DNA of 64,000 nucleotides, taken from JAICKN01 sp036489565. Lineage in GTDB: Bacteria > Acidobacteriota > Terriglobia > Terriglobales > Acidobacteriaceae. Below the pieces are notes generated by a model. The model saw only the letters and a program-made list of their open reading frames with translations. It was not told where the DNA came from and did not search any database. The stretch is taken from positions 22,495 through 86,494 of the forward strand of contig DASXFN010000034.1 of NCBI GenBank assembly GCA_036489565.1, in the 5' to 3' direction. Made by a program: the position numbers and the translations under genes. Each line of letters begins with the position of its first letter. The first letter of the stretch is position 1. Positions 51,086-60,422 of the stretch are shown in pieces.

Positions 51086-52789
51086 TTACCAGAAGATGAC
51101 GTTAAGCGCCACGAAGATCACCACTACCACCCCGGCCCAGAAAAGTGGCTTCTGATACCAGGACACACCTTCCACATGCGGAATCTTCGTCAGTCCCATT
51201 ACTAATCCATCCAACTCCGCATCAGTTTTCGGCTTGGTCAGCATACTCACTACGACCGTCACGATCACGCAGACCAGGAATGACCACAGCGCCTGGTACA
51301 TGTCCTGCGCCATAGCCTTGGCATAGGGTGATAACGCCACATAGCGTAATGCAGACGGATCCGCCTTCACCCATCCCCACATTCCAACCGATGTGCAGGT
51401 CCCGCACAACAGGCCCCAGAAACCGGCCGGCCCCGTTGCCCGCTTCCATAACATTCCCAGCACAACAGTGCCGAACAAAGGCGCGATAAAGAAGCTGAAC
51501 AACTCCTGCACATAGTCCATGATGCTGGCGGAGTGCATGACCAGATATGCGGTGCCAATGCTGATCAACACGCCAATCACCGTGGTCCAGCGGCCCATAC
51601 TGACGTAGTGCTTATCGGTGCCTTTGTTGTTTATCAAAGGACGATAAATGTCATACGTCCACACCGTTGTGAACGCGCTCACATTGCCCGCCATGCCGGA
51701 CATAAAACCAGCAATCAGCGCCGTAACTCCCAGTCCAAGCAATCCCGGCCCGCAGTAACGCGCCAGCATCAACGGTAAAACGTCGTTATAGCTGTGCATG
51801 CCGGTCGCTGCCGCCTGTGCTTCACCGACCAGATGGAAGGGCAACAAACCGAGTCCCAGCAACCCAGGCAGAATAACGATAAGCGGAACCAGCATTTTGA
51901 ATCCCGCTCCGATGATCGGCGCCATCTCCGCGCTACGCAAATCTTTCGCGGCAAGAATGCGCTGCACCACCAAAAAATCGGTAGTCCAGTAGCCCATCGA
52001 GATTACCGCGCCAAGTCCAAAGACAATCCCCGTCCAGTGAATTCCCATGGGATTGCTGCTGAAATGACCCAGTCCCGACCAAAGGTGAACGTATTCAGCC
52101 GACGCCCGTTGCGTCACCAACACCTTCAGATGTGCCCAGCCTCCCGCTTCATACAAACCCATGATCGGGATCAGAAGCGCGCCCGCCCAAATCAAAAAGA
52201 ACTGCAAGACTTCATTAAAGATCGCCGAACGCAATCCACCGAGCGTTACATAGATGGCAACTGTGATCGACGAAACCCAGATGCTGAAGTTCAAATCCCA
52301 ACCCAGCACGATCTGCATGACCTTGGCCATGGCGAACATGTTGACGCCGCTCATCAGCACCGTCATGAAGGCGAAAGAAATCGCTGACAGGGCCCGCGCC
52401 GGCTCTCCGAAACGCAGCTTCAAATATCCCGGCACCGAGTGCGTCTTTGAGATGTAGTAAAACGGCATCATCACCAAAGCGAGGAACAGCATCGCCGGAA
52501 TTGCGCCGATCCAGTACCAGTGCGTGGCCAGAATCCCGTATTGATAAGCCGATCCCGCCCAGCCCATCAGTTCCAGCGCGCCCAGGTTGGCCGAAAGGAA
52601 GCTCAGTCCCGCCACCCAGGCCGTCATTTCCCGGCCCGCCATGAAGAAGTCTTCGCCGGTGTTTGACCGGCCCTTCAGATAAAAGCCGATGGCCAAAACC
52701 AGCACGAAATAGAAAGCGATAATTACGCCGTCAATCGGCGCCAGATGCACAAGCCGTGTTTCCGCGAACATTGCCATTAAGGGCATCAT
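51086..52789 (-). CDS. Sodium:solute (sugar) symporter, SGLT type
   Basis: A 567-residue transporter of the sodium/solute symporter family with about 14 helices. Seen: DGVIIAFYFVLVLAIGFYLK, GEDFFMAGREMTAWVAGLSF, SANLGALELMGWAGSAYQYG and MGYWTTDFLVVQRILAAKDL, all typical of vSGLT-like sugar transporters. Its ATG overlaps the stop of araD by four bases, so uptake is likely coupled to pentose breakdown. The substrate could be L-arabinose, xylose or galactose; nothing in the sequence decides. Confidence 0.9.
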   Translation of the reverse strand: MMPLMAMFAETRLVHLAPIDGVIIAFYFVLVLAIGFYLKGRSNTGEDFFMAGREMTAWVAGLSFLSANLGALELMGWAGSAYQYGILATHWYWIGAIPAMLFLALVMMPFYYISKTHSVPGYLKLRFGEPARALSAISFAFMTVLMSGVNMFAMAKVMQIVLGWDLNFSIWVSSITVAIYVTLGGLRSAIFNEVLQFFLIWAGALLIPIMGLYEAGGWAHLKVLVTQRASAEYVHLWSGLGHFSSNPMGIHWTGIVFGLGAVISMGYWTTDFLVVQRILAAKDLRSAEMAPIIGAGFKMLVPLIVILPGLLGLGLLPFHLVGEAQAAATGMHSYNDVLPLMLARYCGPGLLGLGVTALIAGFMSGMAGNVSAFTTVWTYDIYRPLINNKGTDKHYVSMGRWTTVIGVLISIGTAYLVMHSASIMDYVQELFSFFIAPLFGTVVLGMLWKRATGPAGFWGLLCGTCTSVGMWGWVKADPSALRYVALSPYAKAMAQDMYQALWSFLVCVIVTVVVSMLTKPKTDAELDGLVMGLTKIPHVEGVSWYQKPLFWAGVVVVIFVALNVIFW

Positions 52790-53502
52790 TGTTTTTGTCC
52801 TGGTGCTTCCCTTCTCTGTCCGTAATATGCGCTGCTTCCGTGCTTCCTCAAATAATGCTTATCGTGGAGATCGCCGCCGATGCTCTCCGCTTTTTCATTG
52901 ATGCTCAATGTCAGATACGCCATACGCGCTACTGCTTCCAGCACCACCGCATTGTGCGCCGCCGTATGCACATCCGGGCCCCAGACGAATGGCGCATGGT
53001 TCGCCACAAGCACTGCGGGAACCGCGGAATAGTCTATATGTTCGAAGGCCCGAGCGATAGCATTTCCTGTGTTCTTTTCATATTCGCCCGTAATTTCTTC
53101 TTTGGACATGGATTCGGTCACCGGCACCGGCCCATGGAAATAATCTGCATGAGTGGTGCCAAAAGCCGGAATCGGCTTCCGGGCCTGCGCCCAGGCCGTC
53201 GCATATTCGGAATGCGTGTGCACCACACCGCCTATTTTTGGGAATACTTTATATAAAAGAACATGGGTGGGCAAATCCGAAGACGGGCGCAACGTACCTT
53301 CCACGATCTTTCCTTCCAGATCGGTCACCACCAGGTGTTCCGGCTTCATCTCTTCATAAGGGACGCCGCTCGGCTTGATGACCACCAGCCCGTCCGCGCG
53401 CGATATTCCACTGGCATTGCCGAACGTATATAGCACCAGGCCACGCCGCACAATCTCCAGGTTCGCTTCAAGCACTTGTTCCCGCAGACTGGTCAGCAGC
53501 AT
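52786..53502 (-). CDS. araD: L-ribulose-5-phosphate 4-epimerase
   Basis: A 238-residue class II aldolase-fold epimerase that interconverts L-ribulose-5-phosphate and D-xylulose-5-phosphate. Family motifs: TFGNASGISRADGLVVIKPS, SSDLPTHVLLYKVFP, the zinc histidines in VVHTHSEYATAWAQ, HADYFHGPVPVT and LVANHAPFVWG. No araA or araB is present in the window. It heads a run of araD, symporter and small membrane protein, with 4-base overlaps. Confidence 0.92.
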   Translation of the reverse strand: MLLTSLREQVLEANLEIVRRGLVLYTFGNASGISRADGLVVIKPSGVPYEEMKPEHLVVTDLEGKIVEGTLRPSSDLPTHVLLYKVFPKIGGVVHTHSEYATAWAQARKPIPAFGTTHADYFHGPVPVTESMSKEEITGEYEKNTGNAIARAFEHIDYSAVPAVLVANHAPFVWGPDVHTAAHNAVVLEAVARMAYLTLSINEKAESIGGDLHDKHYLRKHGSSAYYGQRREAPGQKQ

Positions 53503-53643
53503 GGTTCCGGATCGGCTTCCTCAAGATTTGATGTTTGAGTAATTGTTCTCCAGAGGCGTTTCTCTGGAAACAAGGAAACTAGAATACCTCTTCCGGTTTG
53601 TCAACAATGGTTCTCATCCGGATCGACCTGCCAAGGCCGTATT

Positions 53644-54570
53644 TCATTTCATGCGCAGCTTCGAAACCGCAGGGTACGATTCCGGTTCCACCAGCGTGTC
53701 CTCGGGTGGTTGTTTGCCGGATGAAAGCGCGCCTGCCAGCATCTCCAGCGCTCGCGCAGTCAACGGAGGGGTCACTACGCTGGCCTTCAACATTCCTTGA
53801 TGCACGAAACTCTGCCCTTTGGAGGGCAGTCCGTCACATCCGGTAAATGGCAGCCGCAATAACTTCTCCCGATCCTGCATATTGTCATGGTCCTCGATCG
53901 CCTTCCGCGCCCCAATTGCCATGGAATCATTCTGGCAGCCTACGACTTTCACATTGAGTTCTTTGGACGTGGGCAATCGCAACCACGACTTCATTGCCTG
54001 GTAACCGCTGGCCTCGGTCCAATCACCGCGAAGTGTTTTTACCGTAATGTCTTCGCGTTTGGTTTCCAGCATTCCCAGCCGGCGGTCCTGCGCCGTATCA
54101 CTCAGCGACGGACCTTCTAAGTACAGAAGCGCGCCATTTTGCGGGGTAAGCGCGTTGAACTGCTCTCCCTGAATCTGACCCACGCCCCGGTTGTTCGTGC
54201 TCACGCTGAACATGGGTGCGGAATTCTTTCTCCGCAACGCTCCCAAATAGTCCACGTGACGATTTAAGACGACCCATCCGATTCCCGCTGACGCGGCTGC
54301 CTGCGCCACCTGCGTCATTCCCGTTCCCACCGGTTCTACTACGATGGCATCCGGATGCGACTCCTTAGCGGCCTGGATCACCTGTACTAATTGCAGGCTT
54401 TGATTGACCCCGTCATTCTCAGCATAAATGATGCTGACGTCCATCCCGTACTTCCGGGCGGACGTCATCGCTACCGACGCCTGTTCCTGCTGAAAATCGT
54501 TGTCTTCGGTAATGAGCGCCACAACGATGCGTAGCTTGTTCATAAAGGGGCCCCGTAACCAGCTCATCAT
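53644..54570 (-). CDS. Sugar-binding-protein-like (Peripla_BP_4) protein without a signal peptide
   Basis: A 308-residue protein of the ribose/galactose-binding type I fold. Seen: LRIVVALITEDNDFQQEQAS, PDAIVVEPVGTGMTQVAQAA, NNRGVGQIQGEQFNALTPQN and VVGCQNDSMAIGARKAIEDH, the standard landmarks. Both possible starts (ATG 54570, or 54543 at MNKLRI) lead straight into the first strand, with no signal peptide and no HTH. It therefore looks cytoplasmic and is neither a normal transporter-binding protein nor a LacI-type regulator. No ABC permease gene is near. It may sense sugar for the adjacent araD genes (inference). Confidence 0.75.
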   Translation of the reverse strand: MMSWLRGPFMNKLRIVVALITEDNDFQQEQASVAMTSARKYGMDVSIIYAENDGVNQSLQLVQVIQAAKESHPDAIVVEPVGTGMTQVAQAAASAGIGWVVLNRHVDYLGALRRKNSAPMFSVSTNNRGVGQIQGEQFNALTPQNGALLYLEGPSLSDTAQDRRLGMLETKREDITVKTLRGDWTEASGYQAMKSWLRLPTSKELNVKVVGCQNDSMAIGARKAIEDHDNMQDREKLLRLPFTGCDGLPSKGQSFVHQGMLKASVVTPPLTARALEMLAGALSSGKQPPEDTLVEPESYPAVSKLRMK

Positions 54571-54618
54571 TGTCGATTTTTTCGTGCTGCCAAAGCAAAT
54601 TATTCATCTCGTACCTTA

Positions 54619-55743
54619 TTACTTTGGTTGGACGCCAAAACGAAATATCGTGACCGTATGGTAATGCCCGCCCGGCTTCAACTCAGTCGAAGGGAAGTTC
54701 GCGTGATTTGGCGAATCAGGAAAGTGCTGGGTTTCCAGACAGAACGCCCCCCGATGGACATACACCTTGCCGTCTATCCCCTTAATGGTTCCGTCCAGAA
54801 AATTCCCGGTATAAAACTGCACTCCTGGCTGATCGGTTAACACTTCCAGCGTACGTCCCGTGGAAGGATCGAACGCTTTGGCTGCTTCGGCCACTTTCCC
54901 GGTTTTATTATCCAGCACCCAGTTGTGGTCATATCCTCTCGCCCGATGCAGTTGTTCGTCGTCATCATTAATGCGCTCGCCAATCACATGTGGCGTCCGG
55001 AAATCAAAGGGCGTACCCGCAACCGGCGGGATTTTTCCAGTCGGAATCAGCGTCGCATCCACCGGAGTATAGTGCGAAGCATTGATCTGTATGACATGCT
55101 TAAGAATGTCTCCATTCCCCTGCCCGCTCAAATTGAAATAGGAGTGGTTGGTCAGGTTCAGGACCGTATCTTTGTCCGTGGTCGCGGAATACTCGATACG
55201 CAGATCATTGCCCATAAGCGTGTAGCGCACCGTTGCCGTCAGGTTGCCCGGGAAGCCTTCTTCGCCGTCTTTGCTTAGATAGGTAAGCTGCACCCCGTTC
55301 TCAATCGGCTTTGCCGTCCACAGCACCTTGTCAAATCCCTTGGGCCCGCCATGCAATGTATTCGGACCATCATTAAGAGGAAGCGTATAAGTCTTGCCAT
55401 CAAGCGTGAAATGCCCCTTGGCAATGCGATTCCCATAGCGGCCGATCAGCGCGCCAAAAAAAGGTTCGTCCGTCAGATATCCATCCACCGAATCAAATCC
55501 CTGCACCACATCGTCCATGTGCTTGTTGCGGTCGGGCACGCGCAGTGAAACAACTCTGCCCCCGTAGGTGGTGATCCGCGCTTCAATGTTGTCGCCGGCG
55601 AGCGTATAAACCTCGACAGGAGTTCCGTCGGGCATCTTGCCGAAAGATTCTTTGGTCACTTTTGTTTTCGCGTCCATATTCAGTGTGCACAGAACCAGCG
55701 CCAGAATGCCGATTCCCGTGGAAACTATCCTCCGTGCGAACAT
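54619..55743 (-). CDS. galM: Aldose 1-epimerase, exported
   Basis: A 374-residue mutarotase that interconverts alpha and beta anomers of aldoses. A signal peptide covers residues 1-24 (to MDAK). The catalytic landmarks are GALIGRYGNRIAKG, LPLNDGPNTLHGG (His), LTNHSYFNLSG (His) and GYDHNWVL, with CLETQHFPDSPNHANFPST carrying the late acidic residue. Export fits supply of the right anomer to the sodium symporter. It lies 48 bases upstream of the binding-protein-like gene. Confidence 0.92.
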   Translation of the reverse strand: MFARRIVSTGIGILALVLCTLNMDAKTKVTKESFGKMPDGTPVEVYTLAGDNIEARITTYGGRVVSLRVPDRNKHMDDVVQGFDSVDGYLTDEPFFGALIGRYGNRIAKGHFTLDGKTYTLPLNDGPNTLHGGPKGFDKVLWTAKPIENGVQLTYLSKDGEEGFPGNLTATVRYTLMGNDLRIEYSATTDKDTVLNLTNHSYFNLSGQGNGDILKHVIQINASHYTPVDATLIPTGKIPPVAGTPFDFRTPHVIGERINDDDEQLHRARGYDHNWVLDNKTGKVAEAAKAFDPSTGRTLEVLTDQPGVQFYTGNFLDGTIKGIDGKVYVHRGAFCLETQHFPDSPNHANFPSTELKPGGHYHTVTIFRFGVQPK

Positions 55744-55904
55744 TGTTCCTTCCTTTCGTGGAAAAATCCACTTCCCGGCCTATCCCGCCAACGAAAGCCG
55801 ACAGCGACTGCGAATTGTACTCCAAATGCCATCCAACTTATTTAGACTCGTAAAAAATCTCGCTCTCGATTCTACTCTCCGCGAAACTCGCGCCATCGAA
55901 CTTA

Positions 55905-57629
55905 TCACCAACTGATCCTAACCAGCGAAAGCCCTTCCTGCGGCAAATCAAAATTAAGCGTGATCTCCCGTCCGTGAACATCGGTCCATGCGGGAGAAGT
56001 CAGCAATTGCAACTGCCCCGCGGATTCCAGCTTTTTCAATTCATCTGCGGAAGGTGACTGCGGTGACCCCATCCCCACCCACGCGCTATAGGCATTGCTG
56101 TGCGTGTCATCCACGCGGAAATGCTCCACCAGTGCCCGCTCGACCCCAGGCGCAACTCCTGCCACGCTCAGTGCAACCGGACTTGGCCCGCTTGTCCCGG
56201 CTTCATCGTGATAATTCCATACCAGCACCGTGATCTGCCGCGCCTCGTGCGTCGCGATCGCGCTCACATCCGGTTGCGCGTTTACCCCCGACTTCAAAAT
56301 CTCATCCGTGGAGACCGCTCCGCTGCTGCTCACCTCCAGCCGTGGCCCATGCAGAAGCCCGAACATGCGGAAGCCGTTCAATACCGGCTTATCAATTCCA
56401 TTGGTGGCCAAATCCCGATAGCCAACAAAATAGGGCTGGCCTTCAAATTCAAATGCCCACGTGACCGCGCCCTGGAAATTGATCTGGTTGCGCGCCGCAA
56501 GCGCCTCAATCTGATTCAGCGTCTCAGCCGTATAAGCCGCGTAGAGCGAACTGTTCCGGTATCCATCCTCCGGATGCGTCACCGGCGAACACGCGGCACA
56601 ACCTTCTGGGTCCGACTCCCCCAGAATTACCGGTGTGTTCTTCCACTCCGGAAACGATTTCACAATCTCAAATCCCTGCTCCACGATCTCTAGATGACGG
56701 CGCAGCCCCATCGCGATGTGTCCATCCTGAAACTTCGGGGCCCCCTTGGGATGAAAGCTCACAAAATCCAGCGGCGCACCTTGTTTTCCGGTCGCAGAGT
56801 TCTGCCCATGTGCACAATGCTCCAGAAAGGCCCGCAAGAACTCCACCGCATTCGCGCTCCCCGGCCCAGTCGCGTCCGGCCCCCCTACATGCGCGCCCGG
56901 GAGTGCCCGTTTCACCGCGTCCGAAGAGTAGTCGTAGAGTTTGAAATATTCCTCGCGGGTGCCCTTCCAATAAGGAATATCGGGCTCGTTCCACACCTCC
57001 CACAACCAGCTCGTCACCTCTGCATCGCCATAACGTTCTCGCAGATGCTTGGTGAATTGGAATACCAACTCCGCCCACTTCCCATAATCTTTTGGCGGAT
57101 ATGCCCATCCGGTAAAAATCGAGCCTTGCGGAAAATTGTGACGGTAAGGTTCCGGATGGACGGAAAGCGCCTCCGGCATGAAACCAAGTTCTACAAGCGG
57201 CTTGATGCCCGCTTCGTGATACGTGTCGAAGATGCGGTCAACAATCTTCCAGTCATAAACGGGATTCCCATTCGCATCTTCGGAATAAACATTCGTTGAA
57301 CCCCACTTTAAGGAAGCAGAGCCGTCCCCGCTGGTGAACAAATTGTGCGTGCGGATGTGCACCGGCGTGGGACTCAGCGCCGCCAACTCATGCAAAAGCT
57401 TTTTGCCGTTGGGAGCGTAGGTGTAATTGGGCTCGTCATAGCCAAAGTAATTCCACACCGGCTGCCGCGCCCCGGTTTCATGATCTGCGTGAACTTCGAT
57501 ATGCACTGCGGGAGTCTGCGCTGACGGAACGGGCTCGGAAGGTGTTGTCTGCGCACACAGCGATGTGCAGAAGAGAAAACAGATGAAAACCACGCCTGCA
57601 TAGGCATGCTTCCCCGAAGAGCAACTCAT
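55905..57629 (-). CDS. Glycoside hydrolase family 39 (beta-xylosidase type), exported
   Basis: A 574-residue exported retaining glycosidase. ATG 57629 is chosen: it starts a signal peptide (MSCSSGKHAYAGVVFICFLF, ending ...LCAQ), whereas the longer frame adds 31 unlikely residues. The GH39 barrel shows VWNYFGYDEPNYTYAPNGKK, the acid/base Glu in LWEVWNEPDIPYW and the nucleophile Glu in PVILGESDPEG. A C-terminal beta-sandwich (from about residue 440) follows. The family cleaves xylose or iduronate from polymers. It fits the pentose locus. Confidence 0.9.
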   Translation of the reverse strand: MSCSSGKHAYAGVVFICFLFCTSLCAQTTPSEPVPSAQTPAVHIEVHADHETGARQPVWNYFGYDEPNYTYAPNGKKLLHELAALSPTPVHIRTHNLFTSGDGSASLKWGSTNVYSEDANGNPVYDWKIVDRIFDTYHEAGIKPLVELGFMPEALSVHPEPYRHNFPQGSIFTGWAYPPKDYGKWAELVFQFTKHLRERYGDAEVTSWLWEVWNEPDIPYWKGTREEYFKLYDYSSDAVKRALPGAHVGGPDATGPGSANAVEFLRAFLEHCAHGQNSATGKQGAPLDFVSFHPKGAPKFQDGHIAMGLRRHLEIVEQGFEIVKSFPEWKNTPVILGESDPEGCAACSPVTHPEDGYRNSSLYAAYTAETLNQIEALAARNQINFQGAVTWAFEFEGQPYFVGYRDLATNGIDKPVLNGFRMFGLLHGPRLEVSSSGAVSTDEILKSGVNAQPDVSAIATHEARQITVLVWNYHDEAGTSGPSPVALSVAGVAPGVERALVEHFRVDDTHSNAYSAWVGMGSPQSPSADELKKLESAGQLQLLTSPAWTDVHGREITLNFDLPQEGLSLVRISW

Positions 57630-57753
57630 CTTTCGACCTTGGCCCCTCGAACCGATTGTTGACTCCCCGCTGACAATAATTCCCAGCGGGAACATAGTAA
57701 ACGTTTTCTCAAGCCTGCGCACCTACGCATTCTCACCCTAACGGATTTGCAAT

Positions 57754-59442
57754 TTATTGTGCCGTTTCGGTCACATGCAAAATCTGCCCCGCCGCCACAT
57801 GATGCAGCGTTTGCACAATCCCCGACGGCCAGTGGATTTCCACCGTCTCCGCTTCCGCGTCCGTTCCCAGCCCAAAATGCACCGGTCCATCGCTGGAAGA
57901 AGCGTAGCCAACGCTCGTTGTCATGTGATTGTATTGGGTGCCGCTCTTGCTCACGACTTTGATTCGTGCTCCAATTCCATCGCGATTGCTCTTAGTCCCG
58001 CGCAGCGCAATATCCAGCCAGTGGCCCGAATTCTCGCTGCGGTTCATCCAGATTTCCGCGTCCGCTCCCAGCGCCGTCACCACCACATCCACCCGCCCGT
58101 CTCCGTCCAGATCCCCGAAAGCGCACCCTCGATGCCGCGCCGCCGGGGACGCCGTCAACCCCGCCTGTTCCGTCAGCGCCGCCCATTTGCCGCTCGCCCC
58201 CAGGCTGTGAAACACCGTATTGTATTGGTTCACGGGCTGGTTGGGCGTTGGAATGGACTCCACATTGCCTCGGGACACGAACAAATCTTTCCATCCGTCA
58301 TTGTCAAAGTCGTAAAACCCTGCCCCAAATCCGGACATGGCGCGGCTCAAATCCTGCATCCCGCTTTCGGTTGTTACGTCTTTAAAACCGCTCTTCCCTT
58401 GGCCCTCGAATATCGGGAACGTCTGCTGATTGAGCGCTACAAACCCAATGTCGGGATATCCGTCGTTATTAATATCGCGGAAATCCAGGCCCATTCCGGA
58501 TATAAAATTGCCCTCCTCGGTCAGCGCGACTCCCGTGTCAAAGGCTACTTCCTCGAACTTATTTCCCAGATTGTGAAACAGAGAATTGTAGGAAGCATCA
58601 TTAGTGACGAACAAATCTGGTTTGCCGTCCAGGTCGTAATCCGCCATCCCCACACCCATTCCCTTGCCCACATGCTCGCGGATGCCCCACTCCTTGGAAA
58701 CATCGCGGAATGTTCCGTCCCCATTGTTCAGAAACAGTTGGTTGGGCGACCCTTTATAAAATTTAGGACTACAGTAATCGTTAGTCTTGATCGTCCCGCA
58801 AAAAGGTTTATCCGTGTAAGTCCACTGCAGGTAGTTGACCACGAACAGGTCCAGCAAGCCATCGTTGTTCACATCCACCCAGACCGCGGTAATGGCCCAC
58901 AACGGCCCGTATTCGGGATCAGGACGATTCAGGCTCGCATCCAGCCCCGATTTCACCGTGACATCCGTGAAAGTGCCGTCCCCGTTGTTATGGTAAAGAG
59001 TGCTGTGGTGCAGCCCAGCGACAAATAAATCCGGATGGCCGTCGTTGTCGTAGTCGCCCACTGCCACGCCCATGTCATAACCGGTGCCCGCAAGTCCGGC
59101 CGCATCGGTCACATCTGTAAATACGCCGTTGCCATCGTTGCGGAACAGGCGGTTGCGATACTTCGGAGAGTCTTTCTTCAAAGTCGCGATATTCGCGCCA
59201 TTGGTGAAAAAAATGTCCGGACGTCCATCTCCGTTGTAATCGAAGACCGCAACACCGCCCGGCATAGTCTCAGGCGCGTTCTTTGCCGCAGTCTCACTAT
59301 TCTCCAGACGGAAGTTTATTTTCTTTAGCTCGAACTGAATAGGACTGGGTGCCTGCGCCGCGGGAAGCGCGAGGAATGAACAAACAACAAAAAGCAGCGT
59401 AAAGCAAATGAACCGGGGAAACTCTGAAAACCGCATAAACAA
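57754..59442 (-). CDS. CRTAC1/ASPIC (FG-GAP VCBS repeat) exported protein
   Basis: A 562-residue secreted protein. After a signal peptide (about 1-30) come seven FG-GAP/VCBS-type blades with calcium-binding patterns such as FDYNGDGRPDIFFTNG, GDYDNDGHPDLFVAGL, VDVNNDGLLDLFVVNY and GDLDGDGRVDVVVTALG. The C-terminus is a UnbV/ASPIC domain (NRDGIGARIKVVSKSGTQY, VEIHWPSGIVQTLHH). The likely role is outer-surface sugar or protein binding; CRTAC1 proteins are abundant in Acidobacteriota. It lies upstream of the GH39 gene, 124 bases away, on the same strand. Confidence 0.9.
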   Translation of the reverse strand: MFMRFSEFPRFICFTLLFVVCSFLALPAAQAPSPIQFELKKINFRLENSETAAKNAPETMPGGVAVFDYNGDGRPDIFFTNGANIATLKKDSPKYRNRLFRNDGNGVFTDVTDAAGLAGTGYDMGVAVGDYDNDGHPDLFVAGLHHSTLYHNNGDGTFTDVTVKSGLDASLNRPDPEYGPLWAITAVWVDVNNDGLLDLFVVNYLQWTYTDKPFCGTIKTNDYCSPKFYKGSPNQLFLNNGDGTFRDVSKEWGIREHVGKGMGVGMADYDLDGKPDLFVTNDASYNSLFHNLGNKFEEVAFDTGVALTEEGNFISGMGLDFRDINNDGYPDIGFVALNQQTFPIFEGQGKSGFKDVTTESGMQDLSRAMSGFGAGFYDFDNDGWKDLFVSRGNVESIPTPNQPVNQYNTVFHSLGASGKWAALTEQAGLTASPAARHRGCAFGDLDGDGRVDVVVTALGADAEIWMNRSENSGHWLDIALRGTKSNRDGIGARIKVVSKSGTQYNHMTTSVGYASSSDGPVHFGLGTDAEAETVEIHWPSGIVQTLHHVAAGQILHVTETAQ

Positions 59443-59479
59443 AAAATACAGGGCCGCCCAATCTATCGCAAGAGGTTGA

Positions 59480-60325
59480 CTAGGGCGTGGCGCGGGCTGT
59501 CTCGACCGCCTTCTGCACCGTCAGCAATTCCTTCAATAGACCGCGCAATTTCGTGGAGTCCAGCGCGTTCGCTCCATCGGATTTCGCTTCCTTGGGATTG
59601 TCGTGGACTTCCATGAAAATTCCGTCCACTCCCGCGGCCACCGCGGCGCGCGAAAGCACCGGGATAAATTCAGGCTGCCCGCCACTGACCGCATGATCTC
59701 CATCACCCTGCGCAGCCGAAGGCAGCTGCACGGAATGTGTAGCGTCAAAAACCACAGGAGCAAATTTGCGCATGATGGCCAGCGAGCGCATGTCCACTAC
59801 CAAATTGTTGTAACCGAAACTCGACCCGCGCTCAGTGACAAAAACCTTTTCATTCCCCGCCGACTTGCACTTCTCAACAATGTGCCGCATGTCCGCCGGA
59901 GCGACAAATTGCCCCTTTTTAATATTGACCACCCGGTCCGTCATCGCCGCGGCCACCACCAGGTCCGTCTGGCGGCACAGAAAAGCAGGAATCTGCAAGA
60001 TGTCCGCCACTTCAGCGACTTTAGCCACATCCGCGGTCTCGTGCACGTCCGTCAATATCGGCACATGCACTTCGTCTTTTACCTTTTTCAGAATACGCAA
60101 GCCTTCAACAAGCCCCGGCCCGCGAAAGCTACGCAGCGAAGTGCGGTTCGCCTTATCGTAAGAAGCCTTAAAAATAAACGGGACATTCAGAGCGCGCGTT
60201 ATGCCCTTGATGACCTCAGCCATGAACAGCGCGTGCTTTTCGCTTTCAATCACACATGGGCCAGCGATCAAAAACAGGTTGCCGGAACCGATGCGGACAT
60301 TATCAAGCTGGAAAGAAGTAGTCAC
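59480..60325 (-). CDS. kdsA: 3-deoxy-8-phosphooctulonate synthase (metal-dependent type)
   Basis: A 281-residue KDO-8-phosphate synthase joining phosphoenolpyruvate and arabinose-5-phosphate, first committed step of KDO for lipopolysaccharide. Seen: FLIAGPCVIES, PFIFKASYDKANRTSLRSF, ITDVHE-like ILTDVHETADV, LCRQTDLVVAA and FVTERGSSFGYNNLVVDM. Cys24 in AGPCVIES replaces the Asn of the metal-independent E. coli type, so this should need a divalent metal. It follows pyrG by 97 bases on the same strand. Confidence 0.95.
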   Translation of the reverse strand: MTTSFQLDNVRIGSGNLFLIAGPCVIESEKHALFMAEVIKGITRALNVPFIFKASYDKANRTSLRSFRGPGLVEGLRILKKVKDEVHVPILTDVHETADVAKVAEVADILQIPAFLCRQTDLVVAAAMTDRVVNIKKGQFVAPADMRHIVEKCKSAGNEKVFVTERGSSFGYNNLVVDMRSLAIMRKFAPVVFDATHSVQLPSAAQGDGDHAVSGGQPEFIPVLSRAAVAAGVDGIFMEVHDNPKEAKSDGANALDSTKLRGLLKELLTVQKAVETARATP

Positions 60326-60345
60326 TTACGCTCCAACAAAACTTA

Positions 60346-60410
60346 ACCACAGAGACGACTGAGATCACAGAAAAACCGCCTTACTCCGTGTTCTCCGTGC
60401 CCTCTGTGGT
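60346..60410. repeat. Inverted repeat between pyrG and kdsA
   Basis: ACCACAGAG (60346-60354) and CTCTGTGGT (60402-60410) are exact reverse complements; the centre includes CTCCGTGTTCTCCGTGCC. Accessory copies of this ACCACAGAG type are common in acidobacterial and planctomycete intergenic DNA; this is the only one in the window. Confidence 0.6.
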
Positions 60411-60422
60411 AAAAAACAAAAG

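Noticed and set aside
57757..59028. Long open frame of 423 codons on the plus strand inside the CRTAC1 gene
   Set aside because: It is antisense to a well-supported CRTAC1 protein with clear calcium-binding repeats; its own translation is His/Arg/Val-rich and not protein-like.
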